Shown: positions 13,934-22,796 of the stretch, piece after piece
Position numbering within the stretch: the stretch's first letter is position 1
Layout: each line of letters begins with the position of its first letter
Virus record (IMG/VR): IMGVR_UViG_3300021061_000028
Span: 1-44,088 of that record
Source of the DNA: a virus
Strand: one strand, 5' to 3'
Length of the DNA stretch: 44,088 nucleotides
Translations under genes and position numbers: made by a program
Notes under the pieces: model-generated
The model's input: the letters and a program-made list of their open reading frames with translations, nothing else
What the model was told of the DNA's origin: nothing
The model's database searches: none

Positions 13934-15470
13934 TCGCGGCGCCAAGCAGGAAGTCCGATCGCTCTTTGGCTTTGATTCCACCGATACCGACGACGAGGTA
14001 CTTCTCAAGTTTCGTCTCTGGACGGGCCACTTCTTTCCCCAATACTTCAAGGTAGCCGACGCCCCTTTCCATCAGGACATCGACCGCAACAATCTCCTCA
14101 TCTATCGCGGCAAACTCAAGACTTTCCTCAACATCGTCTTTCGCGGCGGCGCCAAGACCACCCGCACGAAGCTCTTCGTGGCTTTCGTCATAGCTAACGA
14201 TTTAGAGCACCTTCGCAAGTACTTCAAGTCACTCACCAAAGATGTAGGGAACGCGAAGCAGATCGTTACCGATGTCTACAACATGCTCATTAGCCCGCGT
14301 GTCGCCTACTACTACCCCGAGATCTTCGAGAAGACGGTTGAGAAGCGCGAAGAGACCATGGCCTCGTTCACGACGGCCACAGGTGTCAAGGTCCGGGCGG
14401 GGACAGTAGGCATGGACCAGCGCGGGCAAATCCAGGAGGACTCGCGCCCTGACTTTCTCCTGTTTGACGACATCGAGACTCGAAAGACGCTTCGCTCAGC
14501 CGTTGAGACTCAAGCCATTTGGGACAACATGGAGGAGGCGAAAAACGGGCTTGCAAAGGATGGGGGCGCCGTCTACCTGGCGAACTACCTCTCTGAGCGG
14601 GGCAACGTGCACAAGCTCGTGCAGCGCGAGGACGACAAGAACGCCGTGCTCATTGTCCCGATCCGCTTCAACGGCAAGCCTATGTGGGACGCGTACACGG
14701 TGGAGGAGATCAATACGATTGAGCGGACCGCTGACGACTTTGCCGGGGAGTACCTGTGCGAACCCTCTGCCGGCCTCGATATCTTCTTTGACCGCACGTC
14801 GCTTGACCGGCAGATCAAGAAGACGCCGATCAAGGAGATTGCCGGCTTCAAGATATTCCACGCCTACGATCCGTCTCACCGTTACGGCAGCGGCCATGAC
14901 GTGGCCGGCGGGGTAGGGCTCGACAGCTCCACCTCAGTTTTCATCGACTTCTCTACGCTCCCTAACCGCGTTGTGGCGACCTTCGCGAGCGACACGATCA
15001 AGCCGGACACCTTCGGGGATGAGATCAACAGCGAGGCTCTTCGGTATGGGGAGCCGATTGTCGCCGTGGAAAACAACAAGTTCGATATGTGCATTGGCCG
15101 GCTCAAGCAGATCTACTCCAATCTCTACTTCACGGAGGTAGATGAAACCCGTGCCGGTCTTCCGCCCAAGGTTCGCTACTACGGCTGGAACACCAACACG
15201 ATGACCAAGCCGAAGATGCTCTTTGAGTTCAAGAAGGCGGTGGAGGACGGGCACCTTGAGCTGTCCGATCCGGACCTCATTGCGGAACTGAAGAGCTACA
15301 CCCGCGATGACCTGATGGACAAGGAAGTGGACCCGCGGCTCGTTACGCGGCACTTCGACCTCCTCACTGCCGCGGCGATCGCCTGGCAGATGCGAAATCA
15401 TGCCCAGGTCAAGAAGGAGACCGAGAGCGGCTATCGCCAGCCCGAATTCGAGCGCAGCGGCCTTGAATAG
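13872..15470 (+). CDS. terL: Terminase large subunit
   Basis: ATP-driven DNA packaging motor and headful or site-specific nuclease. Counting from 13872 (532 residues; an in-frame ATG at 13854 is equally possible), Walker A FRGGAKTT is at 90-97 and Walker B PDFLLFDD at 193-200. The C-terminal RNase H-like nuclease part includes FHAYDPSHRYG near 315, VAVENNKFD and HFDLLTAAAIAW. The protein starts inside terS. It is followed by two zinc-ribbon genes and the portal gene. All expected motifs are intact. Confidence 0.93.
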   Translation: MMKQNKNQSPSSLESLEAILDRGAKQEVRSLFGFDSTDTDDEVLLKFRLWTGHFFPQYFKVADAPFHQDIDRNNLLIYRGKLKTFLNIVFRGGAKTTRTKLFVAFVIANDLEHLRKYFKSLTKDVGNAKQIVTDVYNMLISPRVAYYYPEIFEKTVEKREETMASFTTATGVKVRAGTVGMDQRGQIQEDSRPDFLLFDDIETRKTLRSAVETQAIWDNMEEAKNGLAKDGGAVYLANYLSERGNVHKLVQREDDKNAVLIVPIRFNGKPMWDAYTVEEINTIERTADDFAGEYLCEPSAGLDIFFDRTSLDRQIKKTPIKEIAGFKIFHAYDPSHRYGSGHDVAGGVGLDSSTSVFIDFSTLPNRVVATFASDTIKPDTFGDEINSEALRYGEPIVAVENNKFDMCIGRLKQIYSNLYFTEVDETRAGLPPKVRYYGWNTNTMTKPKMLFEFKKAVEDGHLELSDPDLIAELKSYTRDDLMDKEVDPRLVTRHFDLLTAAAIAWQMRNHAQVKKETESGYRQPEFERSGLE

Positions 15471-15472
15471 CC

Positions 15473-15628
15473 ATGAAACGGGACGACTTCCATCGCTGCC
15501 GGCTCTGCAAGAAGATCTTCGCGGACGCTGAGTGCCTGCGCGACCCTGACACCGGGGTTTTGCTTTGCCCGGACGGCTGCAGGGCATCGTTTGAGCAGCC
15601 GCCATACGAGCCGCCCAACAACCTATGA
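15473..15628 (+). CDS. 51-aa double-CxxC zinc protein
   Basis: The ATG follows the terL stop by 2 bases and the stop overlaps the next ATG (ATGA). Residues HRCRLCKKIF, a central Cys and CPDGC give two Cys pairs typical of a zinc ribbon, with a Pro-rich tail. Small zinc proteins between terminase and portal occur in several podoviruses with unknown roles. Confidence 0.65.
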   Translation: MKRDDFHRCRLCKKIFADAECLRDPDTGVLLCPDGCRASFEQPPYEPPNNL

Positions 15629-15906
15629 AGCGCTCCGCCACCGTCGAAAAGCGTTGTGAGAATCCGACGTGTGGCGAGTTCTTTCCCGTCCCCAACATTC
15701 GCCAGTCCAGGGCGCGTGAGCTGCTCCTGCAGTTCTATCCCTGCCCCCATTGCGGCTTTGTCCGCGAGATCCAGTATCCGCGCTACGAGCGGCCGGGTAG
15801 CTGCTGTGACTGCTTTCTCGCCTTCAGCCTCGTTGGCTATCAGGCCCGGGGCCGATGCAATCGCTGTTTGATGATCTTGTTACGCCACGAAGCGCAGGCT
15901 GCTTAG
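15625..15906 (+). CDS. 93-aa multi-CxxC zinc-ribbon protein
   Basis: Starts in the overlapping ATGA of the previous gene. It contains CENPTC, CPHC, CCDC and CNRC, enough for two treble-clef or ribbon zinc sites, separated by basic segments (QSRARELLLQ). It has no membrane segment. Being translated between terL and portal, it could help packaging or act as a late regulator. Confidence 0.65.
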   Translation: MKRSATVEKRCENPTCGEFFPVPNIRQSRARELLLQFYPCPHCGFVREIQYPRYERPGSCCDCFLAFSLVGYQARGRCNRCLMILLRHEAQAA

Positions 15907-15921
15907 TACGATGAGTTCCAA

Positions 15922-17985
15922 ATGCCGAACGCTGACACTCAATCCGAAGCAGCGGACACACTGCTTGCCGACATCGATCAAAAGTACAAGAAGCTGACGA
16001 AGGCGCAGCTCGCGGAGAAGGCTGTCGAGATAGCGCTCCATCAGCTCATGACCAGCACGGGCTTTAAGAAGCCGCGCATGGATCAACTGGAGAAGTACTA
16101 CCGGCTGTACAACGGCAAGACCACGAAAAAGCTCCGCCAGCTCTTCAACATTCCCATTCCCGTCTTTCCGGGGATGATCGATACGCTGAATGCGGATTAC
16201 GACACGCCGATCCGCATGACCTTCGGCGAAGGTGATGCCGCCGACTACTTCAAGGTGCAGAAGATCAACGGCGCCTGGCGCATGGAGGTGCTCGACAGCG
16301 CCCAGAACAGTAAGTGGGACCCGAAGCTCTCGCTCGCACGGCAGCACGCCATCATGACCGGCCGCGGCATCCTTGAGTACTCGGCAGAGAGCGATCCTGA
16401 GTACAAATCCAAGCTCGATGTCGTGAACCTCAAGCACTTTCATTTCCAGCCTCGGGGCGGGCTCTGGCTTGAGAACCACCTGTTTGCGGGCCGCGAGGAC
16501 GTGGAGAAGACCAAGGACGAGTTGGCGGCGGGCGCTCTCTCGGGCTACTACGACAAGGAGCAAGTCCGGAAGCTCATCACGAACTCAGACGACCGCACGT
16601 ACTTGCCGACCAGCTTCGACACGTACGGCGAGCGCCTCAATTCATTCAAGCCGCTCGGCCTCGATCCCGACAATCACAACTACGTTGGCACCTCCGTATA
16701 CAAGCTGGTCTCGTGGATCTTGGAGATCGGGGGCAAACGCTACTACCTGTGCTTCCACCCATGGACCGCAACATGGATTCGCTTCGAGCGCTGGAGCGAT
16801 ATCAGCTCGTCCGACCTCTACCCGTGGGTCTCCTACGCCACGCACCAGGATGACGAGAACTTCCTCTCAAAGAGCTTCGCTGACGACCTCTACCCGGCCG
16901 CTGACGCGATCGTGGGCATGGTCAACCAGGAGTTCACCAACCGCGAGAAGCGCAATTTCGGCGCACGCGCCTACGACAAGGATATGTTCCCCGATGTCCG
17001 AAAGCTCGATGAGGCCATGTACCGGCCTGATGCTCTCGTGCCGGCAGATACAAAAGGGGGCACCCGGCGCATCTCCGAAGGCGTCTACGAGTTCAAGGTG
17101 GGCGAGCTGGGCGGCACGGTAAACCTCGTGGACTGGATCACGGGTGTACTCGGCCGCAATACCGGCGCAAACGACCTCTCGCAGGGATCAGTGACCGAAG
17201 TCTCAAAGAAGGCGTCCGTCACCTTTGCAGAGCAGAAGAGCGTCTCCAAGCGCATCTCATGGCGGTCACAGCCCTTCCAAGACATGATGGCCGACCTCGG
17301 GAAGAGGTACATCTATGGCCTGAAGGACCACATGCCTACCTCAATGGCGATTCGCCTTATGGGCGAGACCGGATGGGATTGGGACGAGATCACCCGCCTC
17401 GATTTGAATACGACAAAGGACGTGGACGTAGTGATTCAGTCCACCGAGAAGCAGGCGCAGGAAAGCGAACTGAAGAAGGAGAAGCGCGAGAAGGCGCTTG
17501 CGGCCATCGGAGCCGATCCTCTCCTTGCCCCGATCGTGAGCCCGAAGTGGCGGGCCAGTCAGCTCCTCTCCTCGCTAGGCGAGTTTGACGAAGCAGAAGT
17601 AGCCGAAGCCATGGACGTGAAGAGTTCGTCCGACAAGAAGTCACAGGCCCGTGCGGCAGAGGCCATTCAGCTCATCCTGCGAGGCGGCACTCCCGAGACC
17701 TGGTACGGCGCTACCGTGCCATTCATACAAAAGATTCTCGACTTCGCCAACGACCGACGCGGCACTCTTGGTCCGAAGTTCGACCAGCTCCTTGAGTACG
17801 CCATGGCGCACAACGAAATCGCGCGGATGAACATTGACCGGAAGCTCGCAGAGGAAGCCGCGATCCTAGGGGCGCCGGCGCAGCCCACCGACCCGACTGC
17901 ATCCGCGCCCGAACCTCAGCCGGAACCTACCGGCATTCCGGGCGGTGTCTCTCACGCCATGGACATAGCTAACGCGGGCGCATGA
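15922..17985 (+). CDS. Portal protein
   Basis: 687 residues, the size of P22-like podovirus portals. The start at 15922 has GATGAG-type purines upstream. Recognisable are the N-terminal helical region (MDQLEKYYRLYNGKTTKKLRQL), the mid part PTSFDTYGERLNSFKPLG and the helix SVTEVSKKASVTFAEQKSV, and a C-terminal Pro/Ala-rich tail. It forms the twelvefold ring through which DNA is packaged and ejected. Its position after terL and before the scaffold and coat genes supports the call. Confidence 0.85.
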   Translation: MPNADTQSEAADTLLADIDQKYKKLTKAQLAEKAVEIALHQLMTSTGFKKPRMDQLEKYYRLYNGKTTKKLRQLFNIPIPVFPGMIDTLNADYDTPIRMTFGEGDAADYFKVQKINGAWRMEVLDSAQNSKWDPKLSLARQHAIMTGRGILEYSAESDPEYKSKLDVVNLKHFHFQPRGGLWLENHLFAGREDVEKTKDELAAGALSGYYDKEQVRKLITNSDDRTYLPTSFDTYGERLNSFKPLGLDPDNHNYVGTSVYKLVSWILEIGGKRYYLCFHPWTATWIRFERWSDISSSDLYPWVSYATHQDDENFLSKSFADDLYPAADAIVGMVNQEFTNREKRNFGARAYDKDMFPDVRKLDEAMYRPDALVPADTKGGTRRISEGVYEFKVGELGGTVNLVDWITGVLGRNTGANDLSQGSVTEVSKKASVTFAEQKSVSKRISWRSQPFQDMMADLGKRYIYGLKDHMPTSMAIRLMGETGWDWDEITRLDLNTTKDVDVVIQSTEKQAQESELKKEKREKALAAIGADPLLAPIVSPKWRASQLLSSLGEFDEAEVAEAMDVKSSSDKKSQARAAEAIQLILRGGTPETWYGATVPFIQKILDFANDRRGTLGPKFDQLLEYAMAHNEIARMNIDRKLAEEAAILGAPAQPTDPTASAPEPQPEPTGIPGGVSHAMDIANAGA

Positions 17986-18338
17986 AAGACCTTGACCGCG
18001 TAAAGGAGTTGTTCCTCACCGATGTTGACGAGGAAACGCGCAAGGAGAACGAGGAAAAGATTATCGAGTGGGAGCGCGGGATCCGCGTAAGCGAGTCCTT
18101 CAAGGAGTGGCAGGAAACCGACGTAACGCGGCAGATCGTCTCCAAGGTGAAGGAGACGTACCGCGACCTGTCAATGGCCCTTATTCACAATCGAACGTTG
18201 ACGGACGCGGAGCGGGCTTCCATTCACGCGAGGCAGGATGCTTGCCTGTTCATTCTTTCCCTCGCTGATGTGGATGCCGATGGACAGATAAGAAGCATCC
18301 AGGCGCAGATCACGAAAGCGCTCCTTGCCGCGACCTAG
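17982..18338 (+). CDS. 118-aa helical protein after the portal
   Basis: Overlaps the portal stop by 4 bases (ATGA). It is mostly helical and charged, with two long helices (about 5-60 and 70-115) and no Cys-rich or membrane segment. The stop is in the palindrome CTAG (18335-18338) shared with the converging membrane gene. It may be a head-assembly helper, as judged from position only. Confidence 0.65.
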   Translation: MKDLDRVKELFLTDVDEETRKENEEKIIEWERGIRVSESFKEWQETDVTRQIVSKVKETYRDLSMALIHNRTLTDAERASIHARQDACLFILSLADVDADGQIRSIQAQITKALLAAT

Positions 18339-19159
18339 ATCGGCCCCTTCACAAGCAGCTTAATGCTTGCAGCGATGCCGGTCAGAAATGCCGAGATAAC
18401 CGTAAGAGCGCCCTTCTCCGACTCAGTTAGTCTGTAAATCGTAGCCTTCACCCATTGCAATCCCCACCCCGCTAGTACCGAGGCAGCGAACAACGCGAAC
18501 AGCGCGAGACGCAAATACCACAGCATGTCGCTCGCAATTGCCACGTATACCGTGACACTACCTGCGAAGAAGGAAAACCACATGGGCAGCTCTGGAAAGT
18601 GGTCGGCTATCACAAAGTCAGTAGCCAGCAGCATCGGAACACTCATGAAAGCCTCGGACACAAGCGCCGATACAGAGATCGTTGCTACTAACACAAGAAG
18701 GAAGTAGAGGGAGCTGTACTTTCTGCCTTCAAGCCGGTTAATCGATACCACCAGAATCCGGTGTGTCACCCATAACGATATGAAAACTTGTGCACCCAAA
18801 ATGCCTTGGTGTAGTACGAACTCCAGAGGATGATCCAGAACCTCTTCGACAAAGGAATCGGACGCATCCAAGTAATAAAATAGGTAAAAATTGTATGCGA
18901 GCAGCACGACGGCAATGGCGATGACGCGCCGCACGCTGATCGTCGCTCCCACTAGACGCTCTAGGACGGCGAGTGAGAATCTGGCTTCAGCCAAGCCTAC
19001 GGTGGGCCACGTCACATAGGACAAGCGAATCCACCACTCCTCAAGCTTCGCTCTGATCTTCTTGTTCAGCTCTTTGCCCCCATAGAACTCCGTCATAGCG
19101 ATAACGATCGTGCATATCGTTAGCGCAACGACTGCCCAGCCAGCCCACTTGTTGAGCAC
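18335..19159 (-). CDS. Multi-pass membrane protein, paralogue 2
   Basis: GTG start at 19159 with GGGAGGAG upstream, 274 residues, about six hydrophobic segments. It is a diverged duplicate of the gene at 11861-12739: GGKELNKKIR, WWIRLSYVTWP-VGLAEARFSLAVLERL, RLTESEKGALT, IKLLVKG are shared. It splits the head operon between the portal-side genes and the scaffold, on the opposite strand, with no terminator of its own. That placement points to a moron. Family not recognised; superinfection exclusion is a guess. Confidence 0.75.
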   Translation of the reverse strand: MLNKWAGWAVVALTICTIVIAMTEFYGGKELNKKIRAKLEEWWIRLSYVTWPTVGLAEARFSLAVLERLVGATISVRRVIAIAVVLLAYNFYLFYYLDASDSFVEEVLDHPLEFVLHQGILGAQVFISLWVTHRILVVSINRLEGRKYSSLYFLLVLVATISVSALVSEAFMSVPMLLATDFVIADHFPELPMWFSFFAGSVTVYVAIASDMLWYLRLALFALFAASVLAGWGLQWVKATIYRLTESEKGALTVISAFLTGIAASIKLLVKGPI

Positions 19160-19233
19160 GGCAACTCCTCCCGTCCCACGCCACGAACCTCAAGGCGTTT
19201 TCTACACTGAGGTCATAACAATAATCAATACGT

Positions 19234-19434
19234 ATGGCAAAAACAGACGCAGAGAAAGCAGCCGCAAAGGCCGCTAAAGACGCAGAGAAAGCAGCCGCAA
19301 AGGCCGCTTCAAAAGACTCTGTGTCTGTCTCTTGGAACGGCGGCACCCGCGAATTCTCCCGTGAAGTACACGGGGAGGAGTTCGCTGATCTTGCCGATCA
19401 GTTCGCCGCAAAGCACGGCGGCAAGGTTGCGTAG
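19234..19434 (+). CDS. 66-aa Lys/Ala-repeat protein
   Basis: The N-terminal 27 residues come from two copies of a 30-base unit (19246-19275 and 19279-19308), giving a repeated DAEKAAAKAA helix. The C-terminal part (SVSWNGGTREFSREVHGEEF, DQFAAKHGGKV) is a small globular domain. A charged helix plus small domain beside the scaffold gene might decorate the head or bind DNA. The number of 33-base repeats may vary between relatives. Confidence 0.65.
   Translation: MAKTDAEKAAAKAAKDAEKAAAKAASKDSVSVSWNGGTREFSREVHGEEFADLADQFAAKHGGKVA
19246..19308 (+). repeat. Two in-frame 30-base direct repeats
   Basis: GACGCAGAGAAAGCAGCC with its following 12 bases (GCAAAGGCCGCT) occurs twice, exactly, 33 bases apart. 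The period is a multiple of three, so gain or loss of a unit keeps the frame. Confidence 0.9.
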
Positions 19435-19466
19435 TTTGCACGGGGCCTCGCCATGGGGCCTCGAAC

Positions 19467-19504
19467 AAAAGACGTAACAGTCTTTTTCCCCTCCTCGGGG
19501 TTTT
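19467..19504 (+). terminator. Tandem terminator-like hairpins before the scaffold gene
   Basis: AAAAGAC/GTCTTTT (19467-19486) followed by TTTTT-type run, then CCCC/GGGG (19488-19500) followed by TTTT. They could end the short upstream unit and leave scaffold and coat to a separate promoter. Confidence 0.7.
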
Positions 19505-19517
19505 ATCAGAGGAACGG

Positions 19518-19524
19518 TTGCTAG
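19518..19524 (+). promoter_or_regulatory. TTGCTAG promoter-like motif before the scaffold gene
   Basis: TTGCTAGTGACC lies just after a tandem terminator and about 56 bases before the ATG at 19580, a natural promoter position for strong head-protein expression. Confidence 0.35.
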
Positions 19525-19579
19525 TGACCAAGACCACACTAGCCCCGCGTGGTACGCGGCAGTCTAAAAACCAAATCGT

Positions 19580-20524
19580 ATGACCCAACAAGAAGAGCAG
19601 TACCGGAAGGAGCTTGAAGCCGCTGGCGTCGAGATCCCCGGATCTGAGGCAGGTAAGGCCGAACAGGAAACACCCGCTCCAGAGGCTCCCGCTGCAAAGG
19701 AGGAAGCCAAGGAAACGACCAAGGAGGAGTCAGAAGAGGACACCAAGGGAGTTGCCAAGGAGGAATCCAAGAAAGAGGAGTCAGCACCTTTACAAGATGA
19801 ACCGAAACAGCAGCGCAAGCGCTCGATCTACGACGACTACAAGGAAAAGAAATCCGAGTTGAAGACGGAGACCGAACGGCGCGAGCAAGCTGAGCGTGAA
19901 CGCGATGAACTCAAACAGAAGCTGGATGCGATCGGCAAAGCCGACACCCCGGCAGAGAAGAAGGAAGCCGCTGACGAATTAGAGGCATTCGCCAAGAAGA
20001 TCGGCGCAGAGCCATCTGCAATTCGTGAGATGCGCGACCTATTCCTGAAGGACTTCAAGCTACCAGCCGACGAGGCCCTTCTCAGGGACCTCGAAGAGTT
20101 CAAAGCATGGAAGGCCGAGAATGCCTCGACCATTGAAAAGGTCAGGTTTGACGAGGAATTCCAGGCGTCCACGCCCAAGCTAAAGGAGCTTTTCCCCAAT
20201 GCCTCCCCCGAGGACTTGAGCGCGATTAAGACCGAGCTGGACAAGATCAGCCACACGAAAGAGTGGCACGACAAATCCCTCGCCTATATCGCCTTCGAGC
20301 ATAAGGACAAGCTCTCAGCCCTCGTCACCCCCAAAAAGCGCGGCATGGAAGGCAACGACAGGAAGGCGGATACGGGCCACGACTCATCAGAGTTCGACCC
20401 CGGTGCCGACTTCTCGAAGATGACCCCCAAGCAACGCGAGGAATGGGTCAAGGCTTACGAACAAGCCGGAAAGACCGAGGGACTGACGACCAGTCCGGAC
20501 GGCAAAAGGAAAATCATCCTCTAG
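19580..20524 (+). CDS. Head scaffolding protein
   Basis: 314 residues, very rich in Glu and Lys. The N-terminal third is disordered and acidic (EETKEESEED types), the middle is a coiled coil (about 85-125, RREQAERERDELKQKL), and the C-terminus is a basic helical hook (KMTPKQREEWVKAYEQ). Lying directly upstream of the coat gene, it has the composition and position of a scaffold that directs shell assembly and is lost from mature heads. No protease domain is present. Confidence 0.8.
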   Translation: MTQQEEQYRKELEAAGVEIPGSEAGKAEQETPAPEAPAAKEEAKETTKEESEEDTKGVAKEESKKEESAPLQDEPKQQRKRSIYDDYKEKKSELKTETERREQAERERDELKQKLDAIGKADTPAEKKEAADELEAFAKKIGAEPSAIREMRDLFLKDFKLPADEALLRDLEEFKAWKAENASTIEKVRFDEEFQASTPKLKELFPNASPEDLSAIKTELDKISHTKEWHDKSLAYIAFEHKDKLSALVTPKKRGMEGNDRKADTGHDSSEFDPGADFSKMTPKQREEWVKAYEQAGKTEGLTTSPDGKRKIIL

Positions 20525-20562
20525 GCTGCAATTCGGTTCGGGACTAATTCACACGCACCTCT

Positions 20563-21846
20563 ATGGCTGCAAACCCGAACACGATGACATTCAAGCAGGT
20601 ATTCAGTGCTGAATACCAAATGTCGCACTTCAAGGAGCCTGTGTACCCGATTCTCGGAGACACACGCCTCGAAGCTGGGCTATCGAAAGGGCAGACCGTA
20701 AATCGTTCTTACGCGTCTGACGTACAAGTGAACGACATGGGCGGCGATGGTTCCTACGAACCACAAGCCGTCGTTGATACAGCGGAGACGCTGACGATCA
20801 ACAAGGAGAAGGAAGCCTCGATCTACATCAAGAAGCTTGATGAACTCCAGGCACACCTTCCCCTCAAGCAGAAGTACGGTCGCAAGCTCGCTAACGCCCT
20901 CATCAACCAGATTGACGGGGACGTGCTTCTTGCTGCCTACCAAGGCGCAGGCAGCACGCTTGACGATGGCTCCTTTGGAGGCACGTCCGGCAACGGCCAC
21001 ACGCCAACTGCTTCGAACATCGCGACTGTCTTCACGACCGCGCAGCAAAAACTTCGCCTGAAGAACGTTTGGTACAACAAGCGCTTCCAAGCGGGCAACA
21101 TGAAGCTCGAAGTGCCGGAGGGACTCCCGATCGCGATTATCTCGCCCGAAGTCCTTACCTACATTCAGCTTTACTTGGGTGGCAAGGACACCCAGCTTGG
21201 TGACCAGGTATCCACGAACGGATACTCCGGGTACTTCATGAGCTTCAACTGCTTCGTCAGCAATGCGCTTCCATGGACCGCGCAGCTTGAGCTGCCAACC
21301 ATCCCGACTGCAGGAGACACCCTCGTCATCAACGGCGTCACTCTGACTGCTGCTGCTGACGGAGCTGCAACCAACGCGGGTGAGTGGTCTATCCAGGCAA
21401 CTGCTGACCTTTCGTCAGCGAGCTTGGTACAGCTCATCAACGGCACGGGCACGGCGGGCGCGGACAACTACATCGAGGTAAGCGCCGCAAATCGTCGCCT
21501 TCTCAAGAACATCACCGCGGCTTACGACTCGGGCACCAATATCCTTACTCTCACGAGTTCAGGATGGGGCACGGTTGTCGTCTCCGAGACGTTCACCGCA
21601 GCGGGCAACGTCTTCACAACTGGCAAGCAGAAACTTCACTGCCTCTTTGGGCTTTCGAAGTCTGTCTCTGTCGTCGTGCAGAAGGACCCTTCGCTTGAGG
21701 AGAACTTTGTGAGCCGCAAGATCGGCCGTGACTTCATTGTCTGGGCCGCTTACGGCATCAAGGTCTTCGTCGATCAGGCCGTTCAGATCGTGGCCTACGC
21801 AGTGAACTCCGCAAGCTTCACCGCAGCTTCCACCACGCCTAAGTAA
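20563..21846 (+). CDS. Major capsid protein (HK97 fold) with inserted beta domain
   Basis: 427 residues following the scaffold gene. N-terminal VFSAEYQMSHFKEPVYPIL, a coiled E-loop region and C-terminal SKSVSVVVQKDPSLEENF... DFIVWAAYGIKVFVDQAVQI resemble the P22-like coat group. Residues about 245-352 (GDTLVINGVTLTAAADGA ... YIEVSAANRRLLKNI) look like an extra beta-rich module of the kind found fused to coat or tail proteins, comparable in position to the P22 insertion domain. No head protease is encoded nearby, consistent with unprocessed coat. Confidence 0.85.
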   Translation: MAANPNTMTFKQVFSAEYQMSHFKEPVYPILGDTRLEAGLSKGQTVNRSYASDVQVNDMGGDGSYEPQAVVDTAETLTINKEKEASIYIKKLDELQAHLPLKQKYGRKLANALINQIDGDVLLAAYQGAGSTLDDGSFGGTSGNGHTPTASNIATVFTTAQQKLRLKNVWYNKRFQAGNMKLEVPEGLPIAIISPEVLTYIQLYLGGKDTQLGDQVSTNGYSGYFMSFNCFVSNALPWTAQLELPTIPTAGDTLVINGVTLTAAADGAATNAGEWSIQATADLSSASLVQLINGTGTAGADNYIEVSAANRRLLKNITAAYDSGTNILTLTSSGWGTVVVSETFTAAGNVFTTGKQKLHCLFGLSKSVSVVVQKDPSLEENFVSRKIGRDFIVWAAYGIKVFVDQAVQIVAYAVNSASFTAASTTPK

Positions 21847-21866
21847 TAGCTCTAACTAACCCCACT

Positions 21867-22307
21867 ATGACCAACTCCAACATTGGAATCGGCATCGCAG
21901 GCGTCGTAGTTGGACTATTACTGTCTGTGGTGTTTGGCGGCAGCTCGATGCTTGGCGGCGTGTACAACCAGTCCGTCACGGATGTCAGCAATGGCCTCCG
22001 TGCGGGCTCGGACGGTACGACCATCACGAACATGAAGTCGGGTACATGCAACGCCGCAACGACCCAGCTTCCGCTTGAAGCGACCTCAACCGACAATTTC
22101 ACTTGTTCGGTCACGGGTGTCGTCGCAGGCGACCGAGTGCTCGTGGAGCTTCCGTCTGACGGTGGCTCGGTGTACGGCGGCTTCAATGTCACGTACTCCG
22201 CCGCCTCAACGGACACCATAACGTTCGGCGTACAAAACAACACGGGAGCGGCAACATCGTCGTTCCCGCTTGCAACTACGTCCATTCACTATTGGATCGT
22301 CCGCTAG
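21867..22307 (+). CDS. Secreted or membrane-anchored beta-rich virion-type protein
   Basis: 146 residues with a hydrophobic N-terminus (IGIGIAGVVVGLLLSVVFGG) like a signal anchor, then a beta-rich Ser/Thr/Gly domain (CNAATTQLPLEATST, FTCSVTGVVAGDRVLVELP) with two Cys that could form a disulfide. It follows the coat gene where decoration proteins are normally encoded, yet it has export features. It may decorate heads despite this or be displayed on the lysogen. Confidence 0.65.
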   Translation: MTNSNIGIGIAGVVVGLLLSVVFGGSSMLGGVYNQSVTDVSNGLRAGSDGTTITNMKSGTCNAATTQLPLEATSTDNFTCSVTGVVAGDRVLVELPSDGGSVYGGFNVTYSAASTDTITFGVQNNTGAATSSFPLATTSIHYWIVR

Positions 22308-22321
22308 CGTTCCCTCCCTGT

Positions 22322-22339
22322 CCGTTTCTCGTGAAACGG
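22322..22339 (+). promoter_or_regulatory. Intergenic hairpin between virion genes
   Basis: CCGTTTC-TCGT-GAAACGG, a perfect 7-bp stem with a tetraloop, extended by CCCT/AGGG-type flanks, without a T-run. Possibly an mRNA processing or stability element between 21867 and 22377. Confidence 0.5.
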
Positions 22340-22376
22340 GCGGGATAGGGCACACAAGCCCGTAACCACCATCACC

Positions 22377-22790
22377 ATGCTTATTACTCGTTACCTCGTT
22401 CCGCTCGTCATCGCATTCGGCGTTATCGGGCTCTTCGTGTTCGTCAGCATCCCGCGAGCTGAGGCGGAAGTAGACAGTCTCAGATGTACCACCTCGACCC
22501 TCACCGCAGTCACCGTGGGGAACTCCCTATCGGGCGTCATCCTTGCGACCTCAAGCAATCGCGCCTTCGCTCGCATTCAACAGGCGCGTACGTCAAACGG
22601 AATCTCGACCTCAACCGTTTCGCTCGCCTTCGATGGAAACAACGCCACCCTCGCCAACGGCATTGAGCTTTCCACGACCACTCCGTACATGGACTTTGGC
22701 CTTAACACGCCATTCCCGTATACCGGAGCTGTCCAGGCGATCACCAGCTTTGGATCTACGACCCTTCGCGTGACCGAGTGCACGTACTAG
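22377..22790 (+). CDS. Signal-peptide beta-rich virion-type protein
   Basis: 137 residues. The N-terminus (YLVPLVIAFGVIGLFVFV, then PRAEAEV) is a clear signal peptide with an AXA-like cleavage site. The remainder is beta-rich with two Cys and Ser/Thr runs (ATSSNRAFARIQQARTSN, LSTTTPYMDFG). It resembles the preceding gene in style. Found in the head-tail gene cluster, so probably a minor structural protein, though its export signal is odd for a cytoplasmically assembled virion. Confidence 0.65.
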   Translation: MLITRYLVPLVIAFGVIGLFVFVSIPRAEAEVDSLRCTTSTLTAVTVGNSLSGVILATSSNRAFARIQQARTSNGISTSTVSLAFDGNNATLANGIELSTTTPYMDFGLNTPFPYTGAVQAITSFGSTTLRVTECTY

Positions 22791-22796
22791 GCTGCC

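Noticed and set aside
14934-15698. A 254-aa reverse frame opposite the end of terL
   Set aside because: terL and the two zinc-ribbon genes explain the interval; no family pattern is seen on the reverse strand.
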